DNA of 51,265 nt from Burkholderia sp. 4M9327F10 (GCF_005503145.1 NZ_SCNV01000062.1:1-51265); one strand, 5' to 3'; counted from the first letter of the stretch, positions 27,661 to 36,862 are shown. A program made the numbers and translations. The notes: a model not told the origin generated them from the sequence alone.

Positions 27661-27688
27661 TGCGCGTGCGGCGGGTTGCCGCCGCGCA
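27661..27688 (+). other. Hairpin between tape-measure and effector genes
   Basis: TGCGC-GT-GCGGC, a GGGTT loop, then GCCGC-C-GCGCA form a strong 10-base-pair stem with a small bulge. No T-tract follows, so it is not a classical terminator. It may stabilise or cleave the transcript between structural genes and effector. The 243-base gap holds no gene that I can see. Confidence 0.5.
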
Positions 27689-27725
27689 AAGGCCTTGATG
27701 CACAAAGAATGAATTGATCGATTGG

Positions 27726-27740
27726 CTCCACCGATGGAGG
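27726..27740 (+). promoter_or_regulatory. Shine-Dalgarno site of the effector gene within a small hairpin
   Basis: GGAGG (27736-27740) lies 7 bases before ATG 27748. It is the right arm of CTCCA-CCGA-TGGAG (27726-27739), so the ribosome site could be masked when the RNA folds. The stem is only 5 base pairs, so the effect may be small. Confidence 0.4.
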
Positions 27741-27747
27741 CAGTACG

Positions 27748-30700
27748 ATGTTCCGACGTCACGAACCGCTCAAGCATGAAGACGCTGCCGAACCCGCCGC
27801 GCGGCATTCGGCTACACCTCAAAATAGTCCGGGGCCCAAGGCAGCGGCGCCGCAGCGCGCGCCGTCGCTGCCAGCAGACCCAGGCGGGCTATCGGCTACC
27901 TTGCAGGCGATTTCGCGCAGTCCGCGCGTCACGCTGCAGCGCGCGGCGCTCGACAGCGCATTTGGTCCCGATACGCCCCAGCGAGCCCGGGAACCGGCGC
28001 AGCCACCCGCCGGCGCAGCGGCTAGCAACCGCACCGGTATGCCCGATGATCTGAAGCGGGGCGTCGAGGCGATTTCCGGCGTCGATCTCTCCGACGTGCG
28101 GGTTCATTTCAATTCGCCCGCACCCGCGACCCTGCAGGCGCATGCGTACGCGCAAGGAAACCATATTCACCTCGCACCGGGGCAGGAGCACCATTTGCCG
28201 CATGAGAGCTGGCACGTGGTCCAGCAGAAGCAGGGACGCGTGCGGGCCAACCTGCAATTGCAGACCAGCGATGACGAGGATGAGGTTCATGACGAGGGCG
28301 AAGAATACGACCTCGACGACGAACAGGATCTTGAAGCGTCCGGGTCCGGCGACGGTCATGATGCCGATTACGATGACTCGGAGCCGGACGACGTGTACGA
28401 CGACATCGACGCGCAAGCGGATGCCTACATGGAGCGCTTCTCGTCGCCACGAGCCGCCAAACGCGCGAGTGAGCCTCGCCGTCCGCCGAGCCGGCCGAAA
28501 ATTCCGGACCGGCACAAAAACCGGCGCTCTGACCACAAGACGACATGGGCGGCGTTTGCCGGGTCGGGCGCGCGAGCCGCGCCGGTGATCGAAGGGGAGG
28601 AAGGCAATGTCGCAGAGGATGCAGTCCGCGAGGACGACCCCGCCGAGGCCGTTCATGCGATGGGCTTCGGCCCGGAGATTCATCGAGGCCGCAAGTCGCG
28701 CGCGCCGGGTGCCCGGCTCGGCATGGGGCGCAATCTCGAGCCCGCCGCCGCCGGTCCACGGACCGGCCTGATCGGCTGGCCGCAGACGACCGGGCGCGAA
28801 GTGCTGCACAACGTGATGAGTGGCGAAGCGCCGTTGCGGCCTGAACTGGGGCAGCACGGACACGTGTCGTGGGCGAGCGTCACCCATCACGGAGATGAGC
28901 GTCTGCCGAGTCTTGCCTACAGCGGACGCGACGATCCGGCCAACGCCACTGCCACGGTGAGTTTCGACATGGACTCGAACGACCGGCATATTTCCGCGGC
29001 GACCGCCGAGCGGATCTACACTCACCATGCATCGCAGGCGTTTCGCCACGCGCGTCGAAAGAACAAGGGCGAACCCGGCGACGAAGGCCGACGGGCACTG
29101 ATTCGCCAGGCCAGTGTGCGCACCTTCAAGACGCTTGGCGTGCATGGCGAAAAAGGGCCGGGCCTGACCACGATGTCTATCCCAGGCAACAGTCCGCTAT
29201 CGTCCACGGCGGGCGAATTCGTTGTGATGCCGCAGCAGGCGCGCGAGCGCATGTGGATTGAAGGTCAGGAGCGCTACGCCAAGCCGCACGGGCGCCGACC
29301 CCGGCGCGCGCAGCAGGACGGTTCGGATATGGCGGCTTTCCTCGGCACGCTTGAAGATGGCGCCTACGAGCAGGTCAACGATCGCGCCGATTCGCCGCCT
29401 GGAGCGTCGAAGAAGCGCCGTGCACGGCGCAAGCGCGGCGCGCCGCGCGACTCGCGCCACGGCCGCGACAACCGGCCGACGCAACGCAAGCTGCACAGCG
29501 CCGGGGCCGCGCCCGCCATGCGTGGCGTCGCAATCAATACCGACACGCAGCTCGAACGCGAAGCCGATGTGATGGGCGCACTCGCGTTTAAAGCGGGCCG
29601 CTCGGGCGCCGTGGCGAGTGGCCCACTGTCCCCTGGGGCAGCGCCGGGGAGCAGCGTGCAGCGAAAAATCCAGTTTGGTGCGCCGGACCACCTGGAAGTT
29701 GCCCGCGGTTCCGACCTTAATCTGTATCGCAAACTGCTGGCGCATTTCGATGCTAATTACGCTCAACGCAAGGGGATCGAGACGCTACGCGACTTGCTGT
29801 TTGCCTATGCAGCCGACGAACGAACCTACACGCTCGAAGGGTTGGTCGAAGAATACTTCGAGCGCGGCGCGCGACTGCCTGGACCCAAAGGTGGTGATGC
29901 AGCGGTATCGAGTCCAACGGACAAACCGAAAGGCCTGATCTCCGGCGATACCGAGGGGGAGCGACTGGGTGCGTGGTTGAAGCGTTCGCCGGAAACCAAG
30001 GACGTGTCGGGTGCGAAGAAACATCGCGAACTGCTCGGTAACCTGAAGCAGGATTTGGCGGAGCGCCGCTCGACCAGGCCCCTGAATCCGGACAATGACG
30101 CGATCGCTGTCACCGCGGGACTGCAATACCTCGCGCACAACGCCTCGCATCTGCCGCACTCGATGACCGGCAAGGTGCAACGCCCTGAGTCCTGGAAACC
30201 GTTGTACTACTTCCGCTCGCAGTCGCAAAAGGGCAGCGTTCACGAATCGTTCAACGACCAGATGGTGCGGCGTGTCCGGCCCCCGGTGAAGGCGATCGAA
30301 CCCGGCGCTTACGCCCGTATGCCGGACAACGACGCGTTGCTCGACGAGGCGGGGGTCAAGGGAGACGGCGGCCCAGTCCGCGCTGCGTTCGGCGGCCGGC
30401 GTAACAATGTGTTTGTCTACCAGGATCTGGTCACGACCGCGCTGCATGAGCCTGACGACTCGAATCTCCTGGGTGTCACTGAAGAGCAGTACGGGCCATT
30501 GCCGGAAGCGCCGCGCGAACTGGCCCCCACGGACGATTTACGCCGCGAACTTTCCGGGCTGAGGATGCTCGGGCGCAGGGAAGAATCGCAGGCGCCGGAA
30601 ACCTCGTCGAGCTCGCCTGCCAGGAAGCGGGACCCGCTTGCCCAGTCGATGCTCGACGCCCGGCGTCGAGCGGCTGAAGCCGTGGCGCGGACCGCAGCCG

Positions 30701-32676
30701 AGGGAAAAGGCTCCCCGCATTTCAATGTGTATAACGTCGAAGGCAACCCAAATCTGCATATCCGCTTGACTAACGCTGGCTCCGCAAGCGCCGACTATCC
30801 GTTTCTGGTCGACGCCGCGGTCGCCTACTTAGGTGGCCTGCTGAATTTTCTGTGCAAGAGCGCGGGGATTCCGGTTTTCACGTTGCGCCGGCAAAGCTTC
30901 GGCTTCATGACGCCGACGCTAACCGACACCGATCAGTCGATCCGTCTGTCGATGGGCGGCCTGCAGCCCGATCTCTATGTCGACGTGGTGTTGCACGCAC
31001 TGTCCGTGATGGACGCGGCTCTCACCGAACTCGACGGCGCGTTTAAAGAAGAGGGTGGTGTGTTCAACGCTGGCTTGCTCGCGCAGTTGAAACGGTATCT
31101 GGGCGACGAGAGCCGTAAGGTGCTGGTCTATCAACTGGCAGAGGCGGTGTTTGCGCGGCAGGGCAGTATGGGATTTGCGCGGATGATGCTGTATATCGCG
31201 AAGCATAACCACCTCGACATGCTGGTTGAGTACGACCGTAGCAAACGCGAGAAGAAGGATGCGGAGGGGGAGAAAACGCGGGCGGATCAGGAGCAGGAAA
31301 CTGCTACAGGCGAATTCGACGCGTTGCGTTCCGGACCGAGGAACGAGAAGTGGCAGACGGCGCTTAGCCGCCAGAGCAACGCAAAGAAAGCGAGTCAGAA
31401 CGCAGCCGCCACGGTCAAGCTGGTGACCGAAAAGTTCAAGGAGCAAAAGGGCAAGGTGGGGGTGTCGAAAGACACGGTTCTTGCGCTCCGCGCCAAACTG
31501 GAGGGCAAAGCGTCTGTTACGCGAACGTTGCCCGGCGAAGTCACTCCCTCCCACGTGCCATCGCCGGTGGCCGTGCAGTTGCTCGAAGGCGTGCTGACGC
31601 TCGTATCGGAAAGCGCCGCCCAGATAGAGGACGTGAAGACGTTGCCGTTTGCGAACAGTTGGCGCTTTGCTGCCCAGACGCTGATCAACAATGCGAAGAA
31701 AGCGAACGTGTTGCTGCTCTCTGCGGGCACGACGCCAGCCGGTATGTTCGAGGCCAAGACACTAGTGCTGGTCGACAACCTGCTTGAGGCGCTGGTGCTG
31801 TTCCGTTCGTTTTCCGGGCTTAACCTGAAAAAGCAGGATCCCGAAGCAGAACTTCACGAACAAGTCGCGGCGCAACTTTTATTGCCCAGTAAAGTCACCC
31901 TCGAAGTACTGCGTACTGACAGCGGCGAGCAGGCGGGCGCGATCAGCCTGCTTGCGTTCATTGCCGAAACGAAAGCGGCGCACGACGACTTTGAACTGCT
32001 CCACGACAAGCCTTATTTCGAGCTGGTGAGCGCGATCAAAACGATCGGCGAAAAGTTGCCTGCGAAACCGCAATCAAGCCATCCGGGTGATTCTTCTGCC
32101 TCGATATCGACATCCAGTCCGAGCCTGTCGTCTAGCCCGGTACCGAGTAGCAGTACTGGTGAAGCGTCCTCGTCGCAGTCCCTGTCGGGCGCATCCTCGA
32201 CTGATCTATCTCTTGCGGCGACGCACAGCTTGCCGCGCAAGCGCAGCGCGCTGATCGCCGATCTGCATCCGGGCGAGGCGAATCTCGATATATCGGGTGT
32301 CCAGTCAACCAAGGACCGCTTTCTTCAGTTGATCGAGCGCGTAAGGGGAGCGAAGATCGGGCACCTCGTCGTCGACATCACGAATGCGGATATCTTCGAA
32401 GCGAAGGTGCTCGATGGCGTACGCGCTTGGATCAGCATTGCGGACGAGTTGCCTAAACGATCCCGGCTCGTTCTCTTTGCGAGCCTGCTCAAACATAAAC
32501 AGATGGGGCTCGACAAATACCAGGCCGGGCGTCTGTTCGTGTTCACTGCGAATGGGGAATCGTCGCCCAGCAACCGGGAATTCGACCGGGTGATCGGGTT
32601 GGGTACTGAGGGTGTCAAGACACCGCTGATCGATGATTATCTGGCAATGATGGACCGGCTAGGTGCGATGAGGTGA
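27748..32676 (+). CDS. DUF4157 eCIS-associated giant protein, probable injected effector
   Basis: A 1642-residue modular protein without signal peptide or membrane segments. Order: a Pro/Ala-rich start (1-95); a DUF4157 domain (about 98-170) with HESWH (His152, Glu153, His156); a strongly acidic stretch (about 172-240); a basic linker; an unknown domain (about 330-530); a second unit opening with INTDTQLEREADVMG (about 596-610); unknown regions to about 1155; a charged coiled-coil-like stretch (1161-1231); a helical region; a Ser-rich linker (about 1442-1490); and a C-terminal alpha/beta-type domain (about 1500-1642). DUF4157 proteins are typical eCIS cargo-region proteins. I recognise no toxin domain. 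It is the last gene of the eCIS locus. Confidence 0.88.
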   Translation: MFRRHEPLKHEDAAEPAARHSATPQNSPGPKAAAPQRAPSLPADPGGLSATLQAISRSPRVTLQRAALDSAFGPDTPQRAREPAQPPAGAAASNRTGMPDDLKRGVEAISGVDLSDVRVHFNSPAPATLQAHAYAQGNHIHLAPGQEHHLPHESWHVVQQKQGRVRANLQLQTSDDEDEVHDEGEEYDLDDEQDLEASGSGDGHDADYDDSEPDDVYDDIDAQADAYMERFSSPRAAKRASEPRRPPSRPKIPDRHKNRRSDHKTTWAAFAGSGARAAPVIEGEEGNVAEDAVREDDPAEAVHAMGFGPEIHRGRKSRAPGARLGMGRNLEPAAAGPRTGLIGWPQTTGREVLHNVMSGEAPLRPELGQHGHVSWASVTHHGDERLPSLAYSGRDDPANATATVSFDMDSNDRHISAATAERIYTHHASQAFRHARRKNKGEPGDEGRRALIRQASVRTFKTLGVHGEKGPGLTTMSIPGNSPLSSTAGEFVVMPQQARERMWIEGQERYAKPHGRRPRRAQQDGSDMAAFLGTLEDGAYEQVNDRADSPPGASKKRRARRKRGAPRDSRHGRDNRPTQRKLHSAGAAPAMRGVAINTDTQLEREADVMGALAFKAGRSGAVASGPLSPGAAPGSSVQRKIQFGAPDHLEVARGSDLNLYRKLLAHFDANYAQRKGIETLRDLLFAYAADERTYTLEGLVEEYFERGARLPGPKGGDAAVSSPTDKPKGLISGDTEGERLGAWLKRSPETKDVSGAKKHRELLGNLKQDLAERRSTRPLNPDNDAIAVTAGLQYLAHNASHLPHSMTGKVQRPESWKPLYYFRSQSQKGSVHESFNDQMVRRVRPPVKAIEPGAYARMPDNDALLDEAGVKGDGGPVRAAFGGRRNNVFVYQDLVTTALHEPDDSNLLGVTEEQYGPLPEAPRELAPTDDLRRELSGLRMLGRREESQAPETSSSSPARKRDPLAQSMLDARRRAAEAVARTAAEGKGSPHFNVYNVEGNPNLHIRLTNAGSASADYPFLVDAAVAYLGGLLNFLCKSAGIPVFTLRRQSFGFMTPTLTDTDQSIRLSMGGLQPDLYVDVVLHALSVMDAALTELDGAFKEEGGVFNAGLLAQLKRYLGDESRKVLVYQLAEAVFARQGSMGFARMMLYIAKHNHLDMLVEYDRSKREKKDAEGEKTRADQEQETATGEFDALRSGPRNEKWQTALSRQSNAKKASQNAAATVKLVTEKFKEQKGKVGVSKDTVLALRAKLEGKASVTRTLPGEVTPSHVPSPVAVQLLEGVLTLVSESAAQIEDVKTLPFANSWRFAAQTLINNAKKANVLLLSAGTTPAGMFEAKTLVLVDNLLEALVLFRSFSGLNLKKQDPEAELHEQVAAQLLLPSKVTLEVLRTDSGEQAGAISLLAFIAETKAAHDDFELLHDKPYFELVSAIKTIGEKLPAKPQSSHPGDSSASISTSSPSLSSSPVPSSSTGEASSSQSLSGASSTDLSLAATHSLPRKRSALIADLHPGEANLDISGVQSTKDRFLQLIERVRGAKIGHLVVDITNADIFEAKVLDGVRAWISIADELPKRSRLVLFASLLKHKQMGLDKYQAGRLFVFTANGESSPSNREFDRVIGLGTEGVKTPLIDDYLAMMDRLGAMR

Positions 32677-32699
32677 CTCCTGAACAATAAGCTGCGCGA

Positions 32700-33995
32700 T
32701 TAGCCGTCAAAGCGGCTTCGGTCGGCCATCCAGTTGGCTGCTGCGGCGGACAGCAACGCGACCGCTGCGGCGTTGAGCGACGTGAGATCTTCGCACGTCT
32801 GCGTGACCGTTGCCGTAGCACCGGGTTGTTCCATGGCTTCCGCACACACGAGCAGTTGACCCAGCACACCAGTGCGCGTCTGGATAGCTTCGCACACCGT
32901 TTGCGCAAGCTGCAATTCGGAAAACAGCTGCGAAGGGTTTCGCTGCAGCACGGCAGGCAACAATGAAGTCATGCCTGTCATGAATGCGTTGTCGACGAAC
33001 TCCTCGTCATGTGGCCTGAGTCTGCGGGCGGCCAGTTCCATGAATCGTCCCCGTGTGCCAACCAGTTGAACAAGTGCATTGGATGCAATCGGCCGGCTGT
33101 CGCCGTCCGTGTAAAGGGCAAGTAGTGCCCAACGGCGCAGCCACCTGGTACCCACAAGCTGGACGGCATCGCGGATCCTCAGACGCTGCCGGGTCGGTGC
33201 GCGATGTGCTGAACTGGCGAAGCGCAGCAGTTGCATTGTAAGTGCGGGATTGCGCTTGACCTCGTCTTCGATGGTTGGCAGCGCCGGCTCAGAGCCCAAC
33301 ATTACCAGCAGCTTCACCAGCGCATGGCGCAGCGGTGGAATCCTGCGCACCGTGAGCAGGTGCGGGTGGGCAAAGTAGTAGCCTTGAAACAGGTCGCAAC
33401 CGGCCTCATAAGTCCAGCGGTAGTCGTCCGGTGTCTCGACCTTTTCCGCCACGACACGCTTGCCCGCGCGGTGCATCGCGGCAACGAACGGCGTCAATTG
33501 CAACGCGGTCCAGTGCGACACATCGATCTTGACGGTCTCGGCGTAATCCATCACCTCTTTATGACCCAAGGCGCTCTCGCGAACATCCTTCAAGGCAAAG
33601 CGGTAGCCAGCTTGTGCAAGCGACTCGATGCGTTGCACCAACTGGTCGTCGTATTGAGTGGTTGTGAGAATTTCGGCGACGAAGTGGGCCGACGGCAGCA
33701 GCGTGAACATCTCGTTCATCAGCCAGTCCCGCCCCGCATTGATGTAGCCGACGCGTCCTCCCAATACGCTTTCCATGCCCAGTTCACCGAGCGTTTCGAT
33801 GACGAGATCGGCGGTGGCGCGGGTTTCGTCGAGCGGTGTGCTGTCGGCGGATTCGGCGCGGTCTGCAGCGAACGGCCGGAACAGCAGTTCGTAGGCGACG
33901 AGTTGCCCCTCACGGTTGAGGATGGGCTGCCGTCCGAGATACGAAGTCATCGCGATCAGGGACAACGCGGCAGCATCGTGCGACATATCATTCAT
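32700..33995 (-). CDS. EAL-HDOD domain regulatory protein (YuxH-like)
   Basis: A 431-residue protein. Residues of about 18-210 are an EAL-type domain opening with LGRQPILNREGQLVAYELLF. Key catalytic parts are degenerate: DVRESALG stands where active enzymes have DDFGTG, although VKIDVS and AEKVET remain. Residues of about 225-420 are an HDOD domain (RHALVKLLVMLGSEPALPTI). Such proteins usually act as signalling adaptors rather than c-di-GMP phosphodiesterases; that is inference. It converges on the eCIS effector gene with only 23 bases between stops and lies downstream of flhD, so a motility role is possible. Confidence 0.9.
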   Translation of the reverse strand: MNDMSHDAAALSLIAMTSYLGRQPILNREGQLVAYELLFRPFAADRAESADSTPLDETRATADLVIETLGELGMESVLGGRVGYINAGRDWLMNEMFTLLPSAHFVAEILTTTQYDDQLVQRIESLAQAGYRFALKDVRESALGHKEVMDYAETVKIDVSHWTALQLTPFVAAMHRAGKRVVAEKVETPDDYRWTYEAGCDLFQGYYFAHPHLLTVRRIPPLRHALVKLLVMLGSEPALPTIEDEVKRNPALTMQLLRFASSAHRAPTRQRLRIRDAVQLVGTRWLRRWALLALYTDGDSRPIASNALVQLVGTRGRFMELAARRLRPHDEEFVDNAFMTGMTSLLPAVLQRNPSQLFSELQLAQTVCEAIQTRTGVLGQLLVCAEAMEQPGATATVTQTCEDLTSLNAAAVALLSAAAANWMADRSRFDG

Positions 33996-34209
33996 GCAGG
34001 TAACCCGTTAGTGAATCTGCGCCATGCTGCTCGATCGTCGGCGCGTGGAGCGTAGAGGCTCTAACGATGAGAGCGATTGCAAACAGGAAAAATTTGATGG
34101 TGGGTAAGAGGGCATAAGGCGTTTGGGCGTCCAGCGCTTCGCGACCGCGGCGAAATTGAAGCCGTCCTCGTGTATCCACGAGAAGGGGAAAAGACAAACA
34201 GGATGTGGT

Positions 34210-34527
34210 TTAAACAAACCGCTCGGCTTTCTGGCTGGCGAGCAGGATCGCGGTGTGCGTTGGCGTCACGTCCACGCGCGTCCCGGACTGGGCCACGGTG
34301 GGGAGGATCGTGTGAGCATCGAAACGGCACCGGCAGAGCATGTGATCGGATGCAGCGAGTTTGACCGTTTGTGCCAGCGTCAGCGTCGCGAGAAGCTCTG
34401 CGCTCTGCGCAGACAGGCCCAGGCGGAACATGCCGACGAGCCGGTCCTCACGGAGCATGCGTTGAGCGAGCATGATGTACGCCAGATTGACTTCCCTGAT
34501 GAAACCCTGCGCTTCGCCGTCGCTCAT
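34210..34527 (-). CDS. flhD: Flagellar transcriptional regulator FlhD, orphan copy
   Basis: A 105-residue protein matching FlhD along its length: IREVNLAYIMLAQRMLRED, GMFRLGLS, the highly conserved LTLAQTVKLAAS, and TPTHTAILLA near the end. The ATG at 34527 is preceded by GGGGAG; a longer in-frame start at 34632 gives an unrelated tail. FlhD normally works as FlhD4C2 with FlhC, and flhC usually follows directly. Here the next gene is an EAL-HDOD protein and no flhC is present. It is therefore probably a second, unlinked flhD, pairing with FlhC made elsewhere or acting alone. Confidence 0.88.
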   Translation of the reverse strand: MSDGEAQGFIREVNLAYIMLAQRMLREDRLVGMFRLGLSAQSAELLATLTLAQTVKLAASDHMLCRCRFDAHTILPTVAQSGTRVDVTPTHTAILLASQKAERFV

Positions 34528-34973
34528 GATTCTCAGCTCCCCGGTAAACATCAGCTCATCTCTTGCCGGTAATCGTAAGGCGCGCAGAGACCTCGTACGC
34601 ATCGAGCAGGCGCATGGCCAGCTTCGCGGCATTTACCAGCAGAAACACAAAGTTACATTTTGATACGTTTGAGTGGAGTTTAAGGATTCGTCGCAGTGGA
34701 GACAATGCCGGCGGAATTTTCCGAAAGATAGATCGTTGGGCGATCATTACCTCGCCTTACGTGCGCCGTTGATGTTCGGCAAGAATCCTGTTCACTCGCC
34801 ACCCCCGATGGCGGGTTCCCTCTACTTCCCGCTCAACAATTCCGTGCGCATGTGCGCGGTCGATCAACTGACGCATGCCGACAGTGATGTCGTCAGCCGT
34901 AACGGCCTGCTCCGATAGGCCCGCCGCGCCCACATGGCCGATATCGTTGAGCCTGATTCCTCAGCCGGTGACA

Positions 34974-35179
34974 AATAAAGCATAAGCTGACAGAAAATAA
35001 ACCAAAAGTTGAACGTCAGATAGGGAGTGCGGTACTGTTCAGCAGGCGTTGAATAAACCAAAAGCCGACAACTATTTGCAGAAATAAAGCAAAAGCTGAT
35101 ATCGTTTGATTTTATACGTAAGTATTTGATTTTAAATGTGATTTCGTGTCAATCAATTGCTGGGTAAAGCATATGTTGA
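34974..35179 (+). repeat. Four to five direct 17-base repeats resembling a Tn7-type transposon end
   Basis: AATAAAGCATAAGCTGA (34974-34990), AATAAACCAAAAGTTGA (34996-35012), AATAAACCAAAAGCCGA (35052-35068) and AATAAAGCAAAAGCTGA (35083-35099) are near-identical. A weaker fifth copy is at 35163-35179. The first is preceded by TGACA. The consensus AATAAAsCAwAAGyTGA recalls the TnsB-binding sites of Tn7 ends (ATAAAG...TTAAACTGA). No transposase gene is in the window. An operator array is the alternative. Confidence 0.6.
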
Positions 35180-35362
35180 GCGTTTCGCGGCCGTGACCCT
35201 CCAGCGACAACCGCCTGCTGGATTATTAAGCAAAACGTGGTGCGTCCGAGATGTTCACATAGCTGAAATCCAAGGGCTATGAGCATCGAATTCCACGTCC
35301 CTAAGGTTGCTGCGCCGTCCGCAGGTCGAGCGAACAGTTGCCTGAAAGCATCGAATCAAAAC

Positions 35363-35390
35363 AAAAAGGAGAGCCCGATTCGAGTTCTCC
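35363..35390 (-). terminator. Terminator of the EgtB-like gene
   Basis: On the minus strand GGAGA...TCTCC (arms at 35386-35390 and 35368-35372, extended by two pairs) forms a hairpin followed by TTTTT (35363-35367). It lies just downstream of the EgtB-like stop codon. Confidence 0.7.
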
Positions 35391-35423
35391 CCTTAAAATA
35401 GCGCGCGGAAAAACGTTGATGCG

Positions 35424-36767
35424 TCAGCCGGACACACACCGAAACCCCGCATACACATACTGATAATGCGCCTGAAACCAGTTACGAAACTCAGGCCGCA
35501 ACATGCATCGCGCGGTGCGCGCAGATCCGCCCTTGAGCACGTAATGCTGCCCATCGAAGAAGTTCGCCGAGTACCCCAGATAAAACGGAAACGGCTCGAA
35601 GCCGGGCAGCGCGTCGAATAAGGTCGAGGTCCATTCCCAACCATTGCCGAACTGCCCTTGCACGCCGAACGTGCTGACGTTGTCCGGATGCGCGTCGACC
35701 GGCTGCGGGTCCCAACTGCGAAAATCGAAGTTGCCCGAAGCCGCGTGCGGTGCGCCGAGCGCCGCGCGTTGCCACTGCGCTTCGGTCGGCAGCGCTTTGC
35801 CGGCCCAGCGGGCGTACGCGCTGGCTTCCGCATGGCTGACGTACACCGGCCAGGCGAGCGGCAACTGGATCTCCTGGAACATGGTGCGCAGCATCCATTC
35901 ACCGTCGCCGTCGCGTTGCGACCAGCCTGCCGGCTGGGTGATCCGCTCGCTTTCCTTCCAGGCCCAGTCCTTGTCTTTCCACCACGCGCGCTGCTGGTAG
36001 CCGCCGGCCAGCAGGAACTCGCGGTACGCGCCGTTTGTGACCATATAGCGGTCAATCTCAAAGGCAGGCACGTCTACGCGCAGTTCGCCGAATTCGTTGT
36101 CCCAGCCGAACCGCCCGCTATCGCGCGGCATGCCGAGTTGCGTCGGGCCGGCGGACACCTGAACCATCTCAGCGTAAGCGGGCCCGCTCGCTCGAATATC
36201 GTGCTCTGGCGCTGCGTCGTTGACGTGACGCCCAGCGTCGCCATTACCGCGTTGGTCCGGGGCACGCTTCTGCGCGAGCGGCAACTGATGCAGCATGTAA
36301 GCCAGCGTCTCGGCGTGCATCAGCCGATGCTCGATGGCGACGTGCAGCAACTGCGCAGCCGCGCCAACTTGCGCGTTCTCCGCATGCGGCTGTCCGTCGA
36401 TGTTCAATGCCGCCAGTTCGCGATCGATCTGCGCGCGCGCCTGCTGGCCGTAACCGCGCACGACTTCGAGCGACGGCCAGTCGCCCGGCACATCGGTGGG
36501 CAGCTCGCCGTCGACGGGATCGATACCGAACGCGAACAACTGATCGAGTGGTGCATCGAAGGCGGGCAACGCGCACAGACGCTGATCGAACAGGTTGCGG
36601 TCGAATGCTTCGAGATGGCCGATGTAGAACACGATCCGGTGGCGCTCGCGGATCGGCCGTTCATACAGGTACTCGGGTTTGACGACGGAGAAGAGGGCGT
36701 CGGTGATGTGACGCGCGTCGATCAGGCGCTGAACCAGTGGATGATGTGGGGCAGGGTCGCGATTCAT
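35424..36767 (-). CDS. EgtB/SUMF1-family non-haem iron enzyme
   Basis: A 447-residue protein. The N-terminal DinB-like domain (about 1-165) holds the iron site: an early His in YIGHLEAFDRN and HRLMHAE, an HX3HXE motif. The C-terminal half is an FGE-sulfatase (C-type lectin-like) domain, with MVTNGAYREFL, ALPTEAQWQRAA, WEWTSTLF and LKGGSARTARCMLRPEFRNW. Enzymes of this build make the carbon-sulfur bond of ergothioneine (EgtB) or related thiol or selenium histidine betaines (OvoA, SenA). No methyltransferase (egtD) or other pathway gene is adjacent, so the exact product is not settled. AGGAGA precedes the start. Confidence 0.82.
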   Translation of the reverse strand: MNRDPAPHHPLVQRLIDARHITDALFSVVKPEYLYERPIRERHRIVFYIGHLEAFDRNLFDQRLCALPAFDAPLDQLFAFGIDPVDGELPTDVPGDWPSLEVVRGYGQQARAQIDRELAALNIDGQPHAENAQVGAAAQLLHVAIEHRLMHAETLAYMLHQLPLAQKRAPDQRGNGDAGRHVNDAAPEHDIRASGPAYAEMVQVSAGPTQLGMPRDSGRFGWDNEFGELRVDVPAFEIDRYMVTNGAYREFLLAGGYQQRAWWKDKDWAWKESERITQPAGWSQRDGDGEWMLRTMFQEIQLPLAWPVYVSHAEASAYARWAGKALPTEAQWQRAALGAPHAASGNFDFRSWDPQPVDAHPDNVSTFGVQGQFGNGWEWTSTLFDALPGFEPFPFYLGYSANFFDGQHYVLKGGSARTARCMLRPEFRNWFQAHYQYVYAGFRCVSG

Positions 36768-36862
36768 GTCGCCGGGTCTCCTGAAGGAGGACAGTTTGAA
36801 GACTGTACCCTACCTTCCCGCAGGACGCATGCCACGGCATGGCTGCGCCACGAAAGAGAGCG

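Larger units (their letters stand above)
34528..35423. other. Gene-free stretch between flhD and the EgtB-like gene
   Basis: Nearly 0.9 kb without a convincing gene. It is clearly more AT-rich than its surroundings from about 34970 to 35180. It contains the repeated 17-base element described separately and, at its right end, the terminator of the EgtB-like gene. The flhD promoter should lie at its left end, but no clear hexamers stand out. The composition suggests foreign DNA. Confidence 0.6.

Noticed and set aside
34974..35179. CRISPR array
   Set aside because: Repeats are only 17 bases, imperfect and unevenly spaced (22, 56 and 31 bases between starts), with no cas genes.
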